Source of the DNA: Candidatus Korarchaeum sp.
GTDB taxonomy: Archaea; Korarchaeota; Korarchaeia; Korarchaeales; Korarchaeaceae
DNA length: 64,000 nt
Assembly: GCA_020833055.1 (NCBI GenBank)
Contig: JAJHQZ010000003.1
Coordinates: 62,001-126,000, forward strand
Reading direction: 5' to 3'
The notes beneath the pieces were generated by a model. That model did not search any database and was not told the origin of the DNA. It saw only the letters and a list, made by a program, of their open reading frames with translations. Below, one piece after another: positions 1 through 9,410 of this stretch. The position numbers and the translations under genes are program-made. How positions within the stretch are numbered: position 1 is the stretch's first letter; every line of letters starts with the position of its first letter.

Positions 1-1
1 T

Positions 2-169
2 GAGCCGAAGGACCTCATAGGGAGGCAGATAGTCGTAGTGACGAACTTAGAGAGGAGGAAGTTCATGGGAGTGGAGTCTCAAGGCATGCTACTAGCGGCT
101 GTAGTCGATGGTAGGCCTGTCCTAATCGAGCCGGAGGAGAGAGTCCCGCCAGGGACTCCGGTCTCATGA
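2..169 (+). CDS. metG: C-terminal tRNA-binding (OB-fold) domain of methionyl-tRNA synthetase, 5' end outside window
   Basis: Only the last 55 codons are present, open to the left edge. They contain the run NLERRKFMGVESQGMLLAA followed by a Pro/Gly-rich end, the usual signature of the EMAP-II/Arc1p-type tRNA-binding domain found at the C-terminus of MetRS or as its free beta subunit. The domain would bind the outer corner of tRNA in the cytoplasm. Whether it is part of a full synthetase or a stand-alone subunit cannot be seen. Its stop overlaps by 6 nt the stop of the convergent next gene. Confidence 0.78.
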   Translation, partial: EPKDLIGRQIVVVTNLERRKFMGVESQGMLLAAVVDGRPVLIEPEERVPPGTPVS

Positions 170-580
170 CTCCTCTTCCTCGGAGGCTCCGAGTATCCTA
201 TATACTTCCACTCCCTCATCTCCTATCTTTTTGAAGTCGAGGAATGCCAGTCCCTTCCTCTCGAGCCCCTCCAGTATCTTCCTAGCGAGCTCAACTGGTA
301 AGTTCAGTTCAGAGGATACGTCCGCTACTGAGACGAATCCACCCCTCCTCTTAGCCAGCCTTATGACAGCTGCCTCTAACCTCTCCTCGGAGGCTTTAGC
401 TTCCCTCAACATATACCTGAGGTAGATCAACAAGCCCCCCAGGCCCATTAGGGCTATCCCCGGTAGCACTCTCATAGGTTCGAATACGCTAGCTATCAGG
501 AATATCAATCCGAAAAATATGAGAACTGCTGAGAGCAAATAAGATAAGATATCAGATATTGAGGGCAATTTAACCCCCAA
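164..580 (-). CDS. Membrane protein with C-terminal winged-helix domain, partner of PspA
   Basis: A 138-residue protein with two hydrophobic segments near the N-terminus (about residues 10-31 and 37-53) and a cytoplasmic tail whose residues 65-125 read as a winged helix (SVADVSSELNLPVELARKILEGLERKGL). Its start overlaps the end of the PspA-like gene upstream by 11 nt, so both are probably translated from one mRNA. The layout suggests a membrane-tethered regulator or adaptor working with PspA, but that is inference from neighbourhood. No close family name is recognised. Confidence 0.72.
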   Translation of the reverse strand: MGVKLPSISDILSYLLSAVLIFFGLIFLIASVFEPMRVLPGIALMGLGGLLIYLRYMLREAKASEERLEAAVIRLAKRRGGFVSVADVSSELNLPVELARKILEGLERKGLAFLDFKKIGDEGVEVYRILGASEEEES

Positions 581-1277
581 CTTCCTCCTTCAGTTTCTTA
601 ATCTCCTCCTCCAATTGAGCCTGCAGCTCTATCTTACCTAACTCCCTCTCTATGACATCCCTCTCCTCTGGCTCCAGTAAGTCTAGAGCTCCTCCAGTAG
701 CTATTAATTCATCTATCGCTGCTGCTCTCGCCTTCATATCGCTTATTTTCTCCTCAGATCTCTCGATTATCCTAGCTGCTGATGCGAAGTCGTCTGATAA
801 TCCTGTTATCATCCCCTGAACCTCGACCTGAGCCTTAGAGGCTTCATATTCTGCCTTAAGCTGCTCCTTCTTAGCCTTGAATAGCTCTATCTTAGTCCTA
901 AGATTGTCCCTCAGAGAGAGCAGCTTTTCCTCGTCTTGCTTCATCTCATCTATCCTCTTACTTATGGTCTCCCTCTGCTGGACTAGGACTAACTTCCTCT
1001 CTAGAGCTTGCTTAGCTAGATCCTCCCTGCCCGCCTTAAGGGCCCTCTTAGCTTTATCATCCATATCCTTTATCCTCTCATCCAGCCTCTCTAACTCGAA
1101 TTCCAACTTCTTCCTAGCAGCTATCGCCCTAGATAGCGCTATCTCAACGTTATGCAACTGTTGAACGAGCTTATCGTAAGCGTAATCCAGTTGCTCCCTC
1201 GGGTCCTCGAATCTATCGAGCAGTTTATTCAACTTGGCCTCTATATTAGCTCTCAACCTATCCCAGAATCCGGACAT
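570..1277 (-). CDS. pspA: PspA/IM30 (Vipp1) family membrane-remodelling protein
   Basis: The 235-residue product is almost entirely alpha-helical coiled coil with heptads over residues 20-150 and 175-235, and begins with an amphipathic helix followed by LLDRFEDPREQLDYAYDKL, a PspA/IM30 hallmark. The family is homologous to ESCRT-III and polymerises on stressed or bent membranes. The ATG start at 1277 has a GGGGTGG ribosome-binding site just upstream. It is first in a two-gene operon with the winged-helix membrane protein. Length matches the family. Confidence 0.88.
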   Translation of the reverse strand: MSGFWDRLRANIEAKLNKLLDRFEDPREQLDYAYDKLVQQLHNVEIALSRAIAARKKLEFELERLDERIKDMDDKAKRALKAGREDLAKQALERKLVLVQQRETISKRIDEMKQDEEKLLSLRDNLRTKIELFKAKKEQLKAEYEASKAQVEVQGMITGLSDDFASAARIIERSEEKISDMKARAAAIDELIATGGALDLLEPEERDVIERELGKIELQAQLEEEIKKLKEEVGG

Positions 1278-1365
1278 GGGACCACCCCCACTTAGACCCT
1301 CTCGAAGATAAAAAGATTAGCTCCTCACCGCCTCCCTCAGTATGTATCGGCCTCCCGTGATACAG

Positions 1366-2760
1366 CTAAGGCTCTCGAAATTTTCCCATGCTTCCGAGGA
1401 CTTCACCATATTTTTTGAGTGAGAGGAGAGCATGCGCGGCCCTCTCGGGCGTGGGGAATATCGGCAATCCCCTCTTCTTCAATTCCCTCAGTATAGAGTC
1501 TACCTCTTCAGTCGTAGGTACTGCTACAGCGACAATAGGTATCTTTGAGGACTCCAGGAGCTCTGATAATGCCTCTAAGGTCTTACTCGGTATCATAGCG
1601 GGGACCCCGAGTAAGGGTATTATGAAGAGGGCATCGTACTCACCGCTCTCGGAGAATATGCTGCCGACCTCTAGGAATTGCTCGGGTGTCGAGTCGCCTG
1701 TCAGATCCGTCGGATTTCCGATAGGATAGTAAGGGGGGAGTATCTCCTTCAGCTTCCTCTCCAACCTCTCAGAGGGTGGGTTCAACTCGAAGCCCATCGA
1801 TTCGAGGGCATCTACAGCTAGTATCCCGAAACCCCCTCCATTCGTTATAACAGCTACTCTATCGCCTGACATAGGGGGCTGTGATGCTAGCGTCTGAGTG
1901 GAATCCAAGAACTCCCCCAAACTGCTCACGAGTATCCCCCCGCTCTGCTTCACAGCCGAGTGGAATATCTCGCTGCTCCCCGCCATCGATCCAGTGTGAC
2001 TCCTCACAGCCCTATCGCCCGATGAAGTCCTACCCCCCTTGAGGACTACTACCGGTTTCCTCCTAGATGCCCTCCTCAGGGACTCCATGAACCTCCTACC
2101 GTTAGCCACGCTCTCTACGTAAGCTGCTATTACCTCGGTATCCTCATCTTCCATCAGATATTCCAGAAGCTCCCCCTCATCTACATCCGCCCTATTCCCA
2201 TAACTCACGAATTTACTTATCCCCATGCCCTCCTTCCTCATCATCGTGAGTACAGTGCTCCCCAGACTACCGCTCTGCGTGATTACAGCTATTTTCCCCC
2301 CACCAGGCCTAGGTATTACCCTCTCCGGGAGGAAGAGGGTATCTATCTTGTCCTTAGGATCGAATATCCCTAGGCAATTCGGTCCAATTATCCTTATACC
2401 CCTCCTCCTAGCTACTTCGATGAGCTTCCTCTCGAGCTCCCAGTTCCCCACTTCCGAGAACCCACCTGAGATAACCAAGGCTCCCCTTGCCCCTTTATCA
2501 GCTGCTTCCTCTATGATCGCTGGCGTGAGATCTGCCCTAACAGCTATTACGACTAGATCAATACCCCCCGGTATATCTGAGATAGATCGATAGCATTTGA
2601 GCCCTAAGATCTCATCTGCATTCGGATTAACTGGATATATCTTCCCTTCGAATCCTATTTCCACCATCCTCCTGAGGATGACGTGTCCCACTTTCTCCTC
2701 ACTCCTAGATGCGCCGACTATAGCTACAGAGCTAGGTCTGAAGAAGACATCCAGGCCCAT
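1366..2760 (-). CDS. Acetyl-CoA synthetase (ADP-forming), alpha subunit
   Basis: The 464 residues match the usual size of the separate alpha subunit of archaeal NDP-forming acyl-CoA synthetases. An N-terminal CoA-binding Rossmann domain (SVAIVGASRSEEKVG, residues 11-25) is followed by the succinyl-CoA-ligase-like part with GPNCLGIFDP and the SHTGSMAG segment bearing the phosphorylated His. The enzyme converts acyl-CoA, ADP and phosphate to acid, CoA and ATP, the energy-conserving step of peptide fermentation. The ATP-grasp beta subunit is not next to it and is not in this window, so it must be encoded elsewhere. Divergent from nurA. Confidence 0.88.
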   Translation of the reverse strand: MGLDVFFRPSSVAIVGASRSEEKVGHVILRRMVEIGFEGKIYPVNPNADEILGLKCYRSISDIPGGIDLVVIAVRADLTPAIIEEAADKGARGALVISGGFSEVGNWELERKLIEVARRRGIRIIGPNCLGIFDPKDKIDTLFLPERVIPRPGGGKIAVITQSGSLGSTVLTMMRKEGMGISKFVSYGNRADVDEGELLEYLMEDEDTEVIAAYVESVANGRRFMESLRRASRRKPVVVLKGGRTSSGDRAVRSHTGSMAGSSEIFHSAVKQSGGILVSSLGEFLDSTQTLASQPPMSGDRVAVITNGGGFGILAVDALESMGFELNPPSERLERKLKEILPPYYPIGNPTDLTGDSTPEQFLEVGSIFSESGEYDALFIIPLLGVPAMIPSKTLEALSELLESSKIPIVAVAVPTTEEVDSILRELKKRGLPIFPTPERAAHALLSLKKYGEVLGSMGKFREP

Positions 2761-2783
2761 GCTCCCCCTCTCGATTTGAGTTA

Positions 2784-2794
2784 CGTTAAAATTG
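2784..2794. promoter_or_regulatory. Shared TATA element between acetyl-CoA synthetase and nurA
   Basis: CGTTAAAATTG is centred near 2789, 29 nt from the minus-strand ATG at 2760 and 26 nt from the plus-strand ATG at 2815. Both spacings suit leaderless archaeal mRNAs, so the one AT-rich element may serve both directions. Confidence 0.55.
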
Positions 2795-2814
2795 AGCTAA
2801 TGCACTATAAAATA

Positions 2815-3918
2815 ATGCCATTAGAAGATGAGCTCTCCCTCGAGTCCCCTGAGGAAGCGTTCATCAGGATGAGTAAAGATATCCTGAGCTCCCTCAATAT
2901 CGAGAGGAGCAAGTACAAGCTGAAGTGGGAGGAGATCCCTGAGGGGTCTCATGAGAGGATAGCGGCTGTGGACGGGGGGAGCGGCATACTCTTCTTGAAC
3001 CAAGGTCAGGTGATGTTCTTGACATCCTCCTCCCTCTTCCAGAAAGACGATGCCATTAGGAGAGCTAGGAAATATCACATGGGCGTTCTAGATGCTTTCG
3101 CGCACACTGAGAGGGTTTCTATATGCAGGAAGACTATGGAGATAAAGATGGCCCTTAGAACAATAGAGTCACTGAATCCGGATCTCCTCCTACTTGATGG
3201 ATCTCTTAAAGCATTCGTAGATGGAGATATATGGGCTACACCATTCGGCTCGAGGTATCGAGTGAGTGAAGTGAGGAAGTTCCTCGATAAGTTCCTGATG
3301 GGGATAGAGGGGATGGGACTCGATCTAACGAGCGGGCTCATACCTCTAACTCAAAGTCGGGAGCATTCTAGAGATATAGATGCTATTATAGAGGAGGTCC
3401 TGAGGGAGAAGGGCGGTGAAACTCTGGGAAGGGATGAGTTTCTGAGAGCCAGAGCATATTTGGAAAGATATGAGTTCCTCTATTCATTGAACAAGCTCCT
3501 CAGTACGTCTAAAAAAATCGTAGCAATATCCAAGAGATCTGGGGGTAGTGCTTATTTCAGATCTAATGTCCCCGACATTGAGATAGTTAGGAGGTGCTGT
3601 GAGATGAAGCCCGGATTCCTGGAGCCCATTCCTATGGATCTGGACTTCCAGAATCACGGTATAGATAGCTCTTATTCGATTTACTTAACTTACGCGAGAT
3701 TGGAGAGAGGGGCCAATGTGCTGAGGGTAGAGGCACTCGGGGATAGTGACGACGTAAGTGAGATAATAGGATCCCTCGCGAGGAACTCCATAAAGGGATA
3801 TCCGTATCATCTGAGGATAGCCCACGAGATGGCGAAAGTAGGGAGGAAGCTGATCCACTTCTTAGTCAAGAACCTCCACTTAGATATCGTGAGCGGGAGG
3901 GAGGTACTTGGGGAGTGA
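2815..3918 (+). CDS. nurA: NurA 5'-3' nuclease
   Basis: NurA degrades DNA ends 5' to 3' together with the HerA translocase during homologous recombination. The catalytic acidic motifs are visible as IAAVDGGSG near the N-terminus and LLLDGSLKAF about 70 residues later. An open frame extends upstream to 2683 but overlaps the divergent gene and its promoter; the ATG at 2815 lies 26 nt after the TATA element, and ATG 2800 is an alternative. About 367 residues, normal for the family. First gene of the nurA-herA-mre11-rad50 operon; it overlaps herA by 11 nt. Confidence 0.88.
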   Translation: MPLEDELSLESPEEAFIRMSKDILSSLNIERSKYKLKWEEIPEGSHERIAAVDGGSGILFLNQGQVMFLTSSSLFQKDDAIRRARKYHMGVLDAFAHTERVSICRKTMEIKMALRTIESLNPDLLLLDGSLKAFVDGDIWATPFGSRYRVSEVRKFLDKFLMGIEGMGLDLTSGLIPLTQSREHSRDIDAIIEEVLREKGGETLGRDEFLRARAYLERYEFLYSLNKLLSTSKKIVAISKRSGGSAYFRSNVPDIEIVRRCCEMKPGFLEPIPMDLDFQNHGIDSSYSIYLTYARLERGANVLRVEALGDSDDVSEIIGSLARNSIKGYPYHLRIAHEMAKVGRKLIHFLVKNLHLDIVSGREVLGE

Positions 3919-5500
3919 CTCCTTAGGTAAGGTCGCCCCGGGCACCACCCCCCTCTCGGTCCAGATGGTAGCTTACGAGGGCGTGATCCCGAGGGTCGGG
4001 GAGTACGTCATACTGGAAGATGGGGAAGTCAGAGTGCTCGGTATGATAACCGATGTCGTGATGGGAGCCTCTGAACTAGAGAGAGAGGACTTGCTCCAAG
4101 CTAATTATTACGATAAGATCCTCAAGTTGATTGAGAGGCCATCTAATTGGATAAAAGCATCTATAAAGACGATAGGGGTCCTAGATGGGAAGAAGATCTC
4201 TGGAACCCCTAAGGTCCCAATATCGCCTGCAGCGGATGTTAAGAGGGCCCCTACTGATGTCTTGACTGAGATATTCAAACCGAACGATGGCGATGGGATA
4301 AGGATAGGTAAGTTGATGACTAGGGATGATGTAGATGTCTACTTAGATCCCGATGAGATACTATCAAGGCATCTAGCTATCCTAGCGGTCACTGGTGCCG
4401 GGAAGTCGAATACAGTCGCTGTGATACTCGAGGAGATCCTGAGGCTCGGGGGTGTAGCTCTACTCTTCGATATACACTCCGAATATTCTAACATGTCTCT
4501 GGATTGTGAGGGATGCTATGTTGAGACGATACAACCTGAGATAGATCCATTGACACTCAGCACCGATGAAATAGCTAAATTAATAGGAATATCCTACGAA
4601 TCTGCCGCGAAGATATATATATTCCTTAAAAGAGCTCATAATAATGCGAAAAACCTCTTGATGAGGGAGGAGTTAGGGGATTACATCAAGAGGGCCGGAA
4701 TAGATGGCGACCCTCAGGATCTACTGGCTGGTATACACGCTATAGTGAAACTATCTGTAGATGAGGAAGGCGGATCCGATGATAAGAACCTGCTGAGGTA
4801 CGGGAGGAAGGATAGGGAGAGTGTATTGAGCCTCTTAGCCAGGCTGGAGCACGTGAGGGAGAGATATTCTAGGGTCTTAGTCCCTAGGGCTGGTGAGATA
4901 GTAGATCACTTGAATTACAGAAAGCTCGTTGTCGTTGATCTGGGTCAATTAGATACGGAGCTGACGGATATAGTCGTAGGTAAGACTCTCATAACTCTAC
5001 TGGAGAGAGCTAAAAAGAAGAGGATGGGATCCGATGTCTGGATACCTATTCCAGTGTTCTCAGTCATAGAAGAAGCGCATATATTAGTCCCCTCTTCGAT
5101 GAATACGTACACTAACTACGCTGCCTCGCAAATAGCGAGAGAGGGGAGGAAGTTCGGGGTCGGTCTCTGCTTAGTCAGTCAGAGGCCTAAGGGAATAAAC
5201 ACTGATATACTCTCGCAAATGGTCAATAAGATAATATTGAGGGTGATAGAACCTGAGGATCAAGCCTACATAAGGAGAGCTACGGAGTTCCTAAGCGAGG
5301 ATATGGTGAAGTACCTCCCGTCCTTAGACATAGGGGAAGCGGTAGTAGTAGGTCCCATGCTCAAGATACCAGCTCTCATAAAGATCAGGTTATCTAGAGC
5401 CAAGAGGGGAGGTGAGAGCTTGAAAGCTAGGGAGCTATGGAAGATGGGGAGTGAGAAGAGGGACTTCAAGGATGATTATTACTCGGCTATAGGTGATTGA
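3908..5500 (+). CDS. herA: HerA DNA translocase / bipolar helicase
   Basis: A 530-residue FtsK-HerA superfamily ATPase. The N-terminal HAS barrel (GEYVILEDGEVRVLGMI) precedes Walker A LAVTGAGKSNTVAV near residue 160 and Walker B FSVIEEAHILVPSS near 385, then the REGRKFGVGLCLVSQRPKGI sensor region. Hexameric HerA pumps DNA into NurA at broken ends. The start is the TTG at 3908 inside the end of nurA, preceded by GGGAGG at 3895-3900 and needed to retain the N-terminal strand of the HAS domain; the next ATG (3965) would cut it. Overlaps the upstream nurA stop and abuts mre11. Confidence 0.93.
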   Translation: MGSDSLGKVAPGTTPLSVQMVAYEGVIPRVGEYVILEDGEVRVLGMITDVVMGASELEREDLLQANYYDKILKLIERPSNWIKASIKTIGVLDGKKISGTPKVPISPAADVKRAPTDVLTEIFKPNDGDGIRIGKLMTRDDVDVYLDPDEILSRHLAILAVTGAGKSNTVAVILEEILRLGGVALLFDIHSEYSNMSLDCEGCYVETIQPEIDPLTLSTDEIAKLIGISYESAAKIYIFLKRAHNNAKNLLMREELGDYIKRAGIDGDPQDLLAGIHAIVKLSVDEEGGSDDKNLLRYGRKDRESVLSLLARLEHVRERYSRVLVPRAGEIVDHLNYRKLVVVDLGQLDTELTDIVVGKTLITLLERAKKKRMGSDVWIPIPVFSVIEEAHILVPSSMNTYTNYAASQIAREGRKFGVGLCLVSQRPKGINTDILSQMVNKIILRVIEPEDQAYIRRATEFLSEDMVKYLPSLDIGEAVVVGPMLKIPALIKIRLSRAKRGGESLKARELWKMGSEKRDFKDDYYSAIGD

Positions 5501-5501
5501 A

Positions 5502-6671
5502 GTGAGGTTAGTCCATTTATCGGACAGTCACCTGGGGAAAGCTCAATTCAATCTAGCTGAGAGGGAAGATGACTTCTACTCATCCTTCAGTAGGGCAATA
5601 GATATCGCTATATCCGAGAAACCGGATCTACTCATATACACTGGAGATCTATTCGATAGCTACAGACCGCATCCCAGAGCATTCGTTAAGGCTTTCGAAT
5701 CCCTCATGAGAGTGATCGAGAGGGGGATACCGATAGCGATAATAGAGGGGAACCATGAGCTGGGGCCCGATGTCGTGAAGAAGCAGATAACTTCCCCTAT
5801 CGCGAACATGGAGGCTCTCTTCAATAGGCTGGGTTATGGGAAATTGTTCATAAGGCTCAATGCTAGAGTCGAGAGGATAGGCGACCTCGTCATAGCCGGC
5901 CTACCTTACAAGAGCCTCGGTAAGGACGTCCCAGATGCGATAAGCAAGCTCGAGAGAGAATGCAAGAACTTATGCAACTGCCCCTCAGTACTCATGATAC
6001 ACCAGGGAGTTAAGGGGATGATCAAAACATTCTATCCCGAGCTCGATTTCCCTCACATAGCGAGCACTAGCTTCGATTACGTCGCTATGGGTCACTACCA
6101 CAATAAGGTCGTGAGGAGGAGCGGGAATAGGGTTTTCGCTTACTCAGGATCCACTGAGATAGTTGAGCTGAGGGAAGCCTTCTCCTCTGACGGGAGCAAG
6201 TATATCCTCTCCGTAGATATAGAGAGGGACGGGATAGATGTGAAGGAGATAAAGCTCGAGACGAGACCATTCATAACTTTCTCTGAGATAATCAGGAACA
6301 CGAGAGATCTGTATTCCCTGATAGAGAGGATAAGGGATGAGATTAAGGGGAAGGAGAAGCCAGTTATATGCGGAAGGATTTACGTGAAGGGATCTATGAA
6401 GCCCGGATTCTCCACTGGGGAGATCAGGAGGTCCCTCTCTAGCGATGCCCTCCATATAGTTATCAAGGAGAGGTTCGAGGAGAGGGAAGAAGTATCAGAG
6501 GAAATCCCTTTATTGGGGTTAGAGGACACTATATCGCAACTCATAAGCTCACTCAAGATAGATGAGGACATCAAATCCCTCGCGATTAGGATATTCGACT
6601 TATGGTACAGGGAGGGGAAGAGGGGGGAGGACTTCTTGAACGAAGTCATGAGGATGGTGGATGAATATTGA
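5502..6671 (+). CDS. mre11: Mre11 double-strand-break repair nuclease
   Basis: The phosphoesterase motifs appear in order: HLSDSHLG near the start, YTGDLFD, IEGNHE, MIHQG and MGHYHNK, supplying the two-metal active site. Mre11 with Rad50 trims and tethers broken DNA ends. I place the start at GTG 5502 because AGGTGAT at 5491-5497 is well placed and the protein then begins MRLVHLSDSHLG as in relatives; GTG 5493, overlapping herA, is the alternative. 389 residues. The stop overlaps the rad50 start in a TTGA. Confidence 0.92.
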   Translation: MRLVHLSDSHLGKAQFNLAEREDDFYSSFSRAIDIAISEKPDLLIYTGDLFDSYRPHPRAFVKAFESLMRVIERGIPIAIIEGNHELGPDVVKKQITSPIANMEALFNRLGYGKLFIRLNARVERIGDLVIAGLPYKSLGKDVPDAISKLERECKNLCNCPSVLMIHQGVKGMIKTFYPELDFPHIASTSFDYVAMGHYHNKVVRRSGNRVFAYSGSTEIVELREAFSSDGSKYILSVDIERDGIDVKEIKLETRPFITFSEIIRNTRDLYSLIERIRDEIKGKEKPVICGRIYVKGSMKPGFSTGEIRRSLSSDALHIVIKERFEEREEVSEEIPLLGLEDTISQLISSLKIDEDIKSLAIRIFDLWYREGKRGEDFLNEVMRMVDEY

Positions 6672-9376
6672 GGATAAGGAGGATATCTCTCGAGAACTTC
6701 GGATCCCATCAGAAAACAGATATATCATTCACTGACGGTATAAATGCGATAATAGGGAACAATGGAGCTGGAAAAACTACTATACTTGAGGCTATAGCTT
6801 ACGCTCTATACCATAGGGCCAGCAGGCAGCAGGATGAGTTGATAAGGATAGGAGCTCCCTACATGAGAGTGACGCTGGAGTTCGAGGCGGATGGGAAGAG
6901 CTATATAGTGACTAGGGAGAGGAGGAGAGATGGGGGAGTCTCTGCAGAGCTCCATGAGATCACGGAGAGAGGTAGGAGATTATTACAGAGGGATCAGAGT
7001 AAAGTATCTTCCCAAATAGAGGCTATATTGGGTTTCAGTAGGGATGTATTCCTTCAGGGGATTTACGTTAGGCAGGGCGAGATACAAGAACTATTGGAGA
7101 GCCAGCCATCGAAGAGGAAGGAGATAATAGCTAGGCTCTTAGGCATAGATATACTCGAGAGACTTTGGGAGGAGCTCAGGGGCGTCATAGATAAGCTGGA
7201 TTCTGAGATAGGAGGGATAGATAGGGAGATAGCTGCGATAGGAGATGTAGATAGGGAGAGATTGGAGATAGAGGGGAAGATCGAGGAGATTGAGAGAGAG
7301 CTCTCCGACCTAGATTCTCAAAGACGCACACTTCAGTCGAGGATAGAGGAACTTAAGAATCTAGTCGATGAGATCGAGGAAAAGAGGAGGAAGTTCATCG
7401 AGCTGAAATCTAAGCTCACTGAGATAGAGGAGAGGATCGAGCAGAATGAGAAGAAAAAGAAGGAGCTCGAAAAAGACCTTATTAGGATAGATGAAAGCTT
7501 ATCGAAGCTTCCAGAGGTAGAAAAGATCGCCTCAAAGTTTGATGAGATTTCCAAGTTGAGAGATTTAACAATGAAACTCTCCGAACTTAGGAGAAATCGC
7601 GAAGCAGCTGATGAGAGGCTAGGTGAACTAAAGGCTTTAGAAGAGGAGATCTCTGAGATAGAGGGGAGAAGGAAGGACTTAGATAGGATTAAAGAGTTAA
7701 TCGAAGAGAAGAGGGGAGAGAGGCAAGAGCTAACTAAACTGAGCATGAAACTAGCAGATCTTAAAGAGGAGGAAAGCGATCTCTTGAGGAAGATCGATGA
7801 AATAAAGGTTTTATCGAATAAGGAGATCTCTTCGCTGAGGGAGATTGTTGAGGGAGCGCCTGAGGATCCTGAGGAAGCCCTGAAGTTCTGCTCAAGGTTC
7901 TCCGAGGAGCTCAAGAAAAAGCTAGAGGGGATCGATCAAAATATGAAAAATTTGAACGATGAGATCGCTGTGCTGAGGGAGAGGATCAATAATTACTCGA
8001 TATACTTAGGAGAGCTGAGCACGAACCCAGAGAGGTGTCCATTATGCGGCTCTAAGCTCACAATAGAAGTGATAGAGAGACTCAAGGAGGACCTTCGGAG
8101 GAATTTGGATGAGATGAGAGCGGAGATCTCTGAGATAGAGGGTAAATTGAGAGAGTTAGATAGCGAGAGAGAGCTGACCATAGAGAAGATCGGGAGAGTA
8201 GATGAAATATCGAAGAGGCTGATGGAAAATCTAGAGGAGCTCAAAAGTATCGATGATTCCTTAAAAAGAGTTAAGGATGATATGATGTGTTTATCTGAGA
8301 GAATAGCTGAATTAGAGACCTCCGTAAGAGATTTAGATGATCTAGAGGAGAATTATAGGAAATTAATGTCGGATATCGAGAGAGTTGGGAAACTGAAGGA
8401 GAGAGCTGAGAGATTGAGAGAACTCCTCGCTGGAGTGGACTTAGATAAGATGAGGCAAGAGATAAGCTATCTAGAGGGGGAGATTAATTCTTTGATGAGA
8501 GAGCTGAATGTAGTAGATATTGAGGAGGAATATCAGAGATCGAAGAATGCTTTCATAGAGTTTGAGAAGCTTAAGGGACTTCTTAGGGAGAGGGAGAGGA
8601 TTTCAAGCATCTTGAATGAGCTCTCGAAGGAGATATCCTTGGATATTGAGAAGGTCAGGGAGCTCTCTGAGAGGATAGCGTCTCTAGGCTTCGATGAGAA
8701 CGCTCTATCTAAAGCGAAGAGCGAGTTGAATGAAGCAGAGGGAAGGATGAGGGAGATCATTAGAACTAAGGGGGAGCTCGAAGGAGCTATGAGTGAGTTA
8801 AAGAAGAAGATCGATGAGTTGATCATTAAATCAGAGAAGTTGAGGAAGCTCAGGGAGAGGAAGGAGAGGTATGAGAACTTCAGATCGAAAATATTGAAGA
8901 TAAGGGAGATATTCAGTAGGGATAAGGGTATACAAGCTTCTCTCAGGGAGAGAGCTAAGCCAATCATAGAGAGGGAGCTCAATGAGATCTTCAGCTCATT
9001 CGGATTCGATTACGATTCAATAGAGCTCGATGAGAACTTCACTCCCATCCTGAGGAGAGGAGGAAAGGAATATTCATTCGATATCTTGAGCGGTGGTGAG
9101 AGGATCTCATTAGCGCTCGCACTGAGGCTAGCTATAGCTAGATATCTGGTCTCCACTAAGATAGAGTGCTTCATCCTAGATGAGCCGACTATACATCTGG
9201 ACGACGAGAGGATAGAGTCCCTGCTCGAGGCTCTCTCATCGCTCCAGATACCTCAGGTAATAGTAGTGACACATTCCCCTAGGTTCAGGGACATAGCTTC
9301 CAGGTCCATACTCGTCAGTAAGGTGAACGGTATTTCAAATATTGAGATCCTAGAGGATGTCATGGTAAGCGATTAA
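6668..9376 (+). CDS. rad50: Rad50 ATPase, SMC-like DNA repair protein
   Basis: 902 residues with Walker A IIGNNGAGKTTILEA near residue 33, two long coiled-coil arms (about 185-455 and 465-720) joined at a zinc hook CPLCGSKL near residue 457, then the ABC signature LSGGERISLALALRLA and Walker B CFILDEPTIHLDD near the end. It partners Mre11. The start is TTG 6668, overlapping the mre11 stop by 4 nt (TTGA), with GGTGG at 6656-6660 as ribosome-binding site. Length is typical for archaeal Rad50. Confidence 0.94.
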   Translation: MRIRRISLENFGSHQKTDISFTDGINAIIGNNGAGKTTILEAIAYALYHRASRQQDELIRIGAPYMRVTLEFEADGKSYIVTRERRRDGGVSAELHEITERGRRLLQRDQSKVSSQIEAILGFSRDVFLQGIYVRQGEIQELLESQPSKRKEIIARLLGIDILERLWEELRGVIDKLDSEIGGIDREIAAIGDVDRERLEIEGKIEEIERELSDLDSQRRTLQSRIEELKNLVDEIEEKRRKFIELKSKLTEIEERIEQNEKKKKELEKDLIRIDESLSKLPEVEKIASKFDEISKLRDLTMKLSELRRNREAADERLGELKALEEEISEIEGRRKDLDRIKELIEEKRGERQELTKLSMKLADLKEEESDLLRKIDEIKVLSNKEISSLREIVEGAPEDPEEALKFCSRFSEELKKKLEGIDQNMKNLNDEIAVLRERINNYSIYLGELSTNPERCPLCGSKLTIEVIERLKEDLRRNLDEMRAEISEIEGKLRELDSERELTIEKIGRVDEISKRLMENLEELKSIDDSLKRVKDDMMCLSERIAELETSVRDLDDLEENYRKLMSDIERVGKLKERAERLRELLAGVDLDKMRQEISYLEGEINSLMRELNVVDIEEEYQRSKNAFIEFEKLKGLLRERERISSILNELSKEISLDIEKVRELSERIASLGFDENALSKAKSELNEAEGRMREIIRTKGELEGAMSELKKKIDELIIKSEKLRKLRERKERYENFRSKILKIREIFSRDKGIQASLRERAKPIIERELNEIFSSFGFDYDSIELDENFTPILRRGGKEYSFDILSGGERISLALALRLAIARYLVSTKIECFILDEPTIHLDDERIESLLEALSSLQIPQVIVVTHSPRFRDIASRSILVSKVNGISNIEILEDVMVSD

Positions 9377-9410
9377 ATATGGGTTACGGATGATAGGCTT
9401 GGGGGGTTGA

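Noticed and set aside
3095-3341. Minus-strand frames inside nurA as an antisense gene
   Set aside because: No recognisable domain, ribosome-binding site or promoter; nurA motifs are unambiguous on the plus strand.
7333-8982. Long Ser-rich minus-strand frames opposite rad50
   Set aside because: They are shadows produced by the repetitive Glu/Lys coiled-coil codons of rad50 and have no motif.
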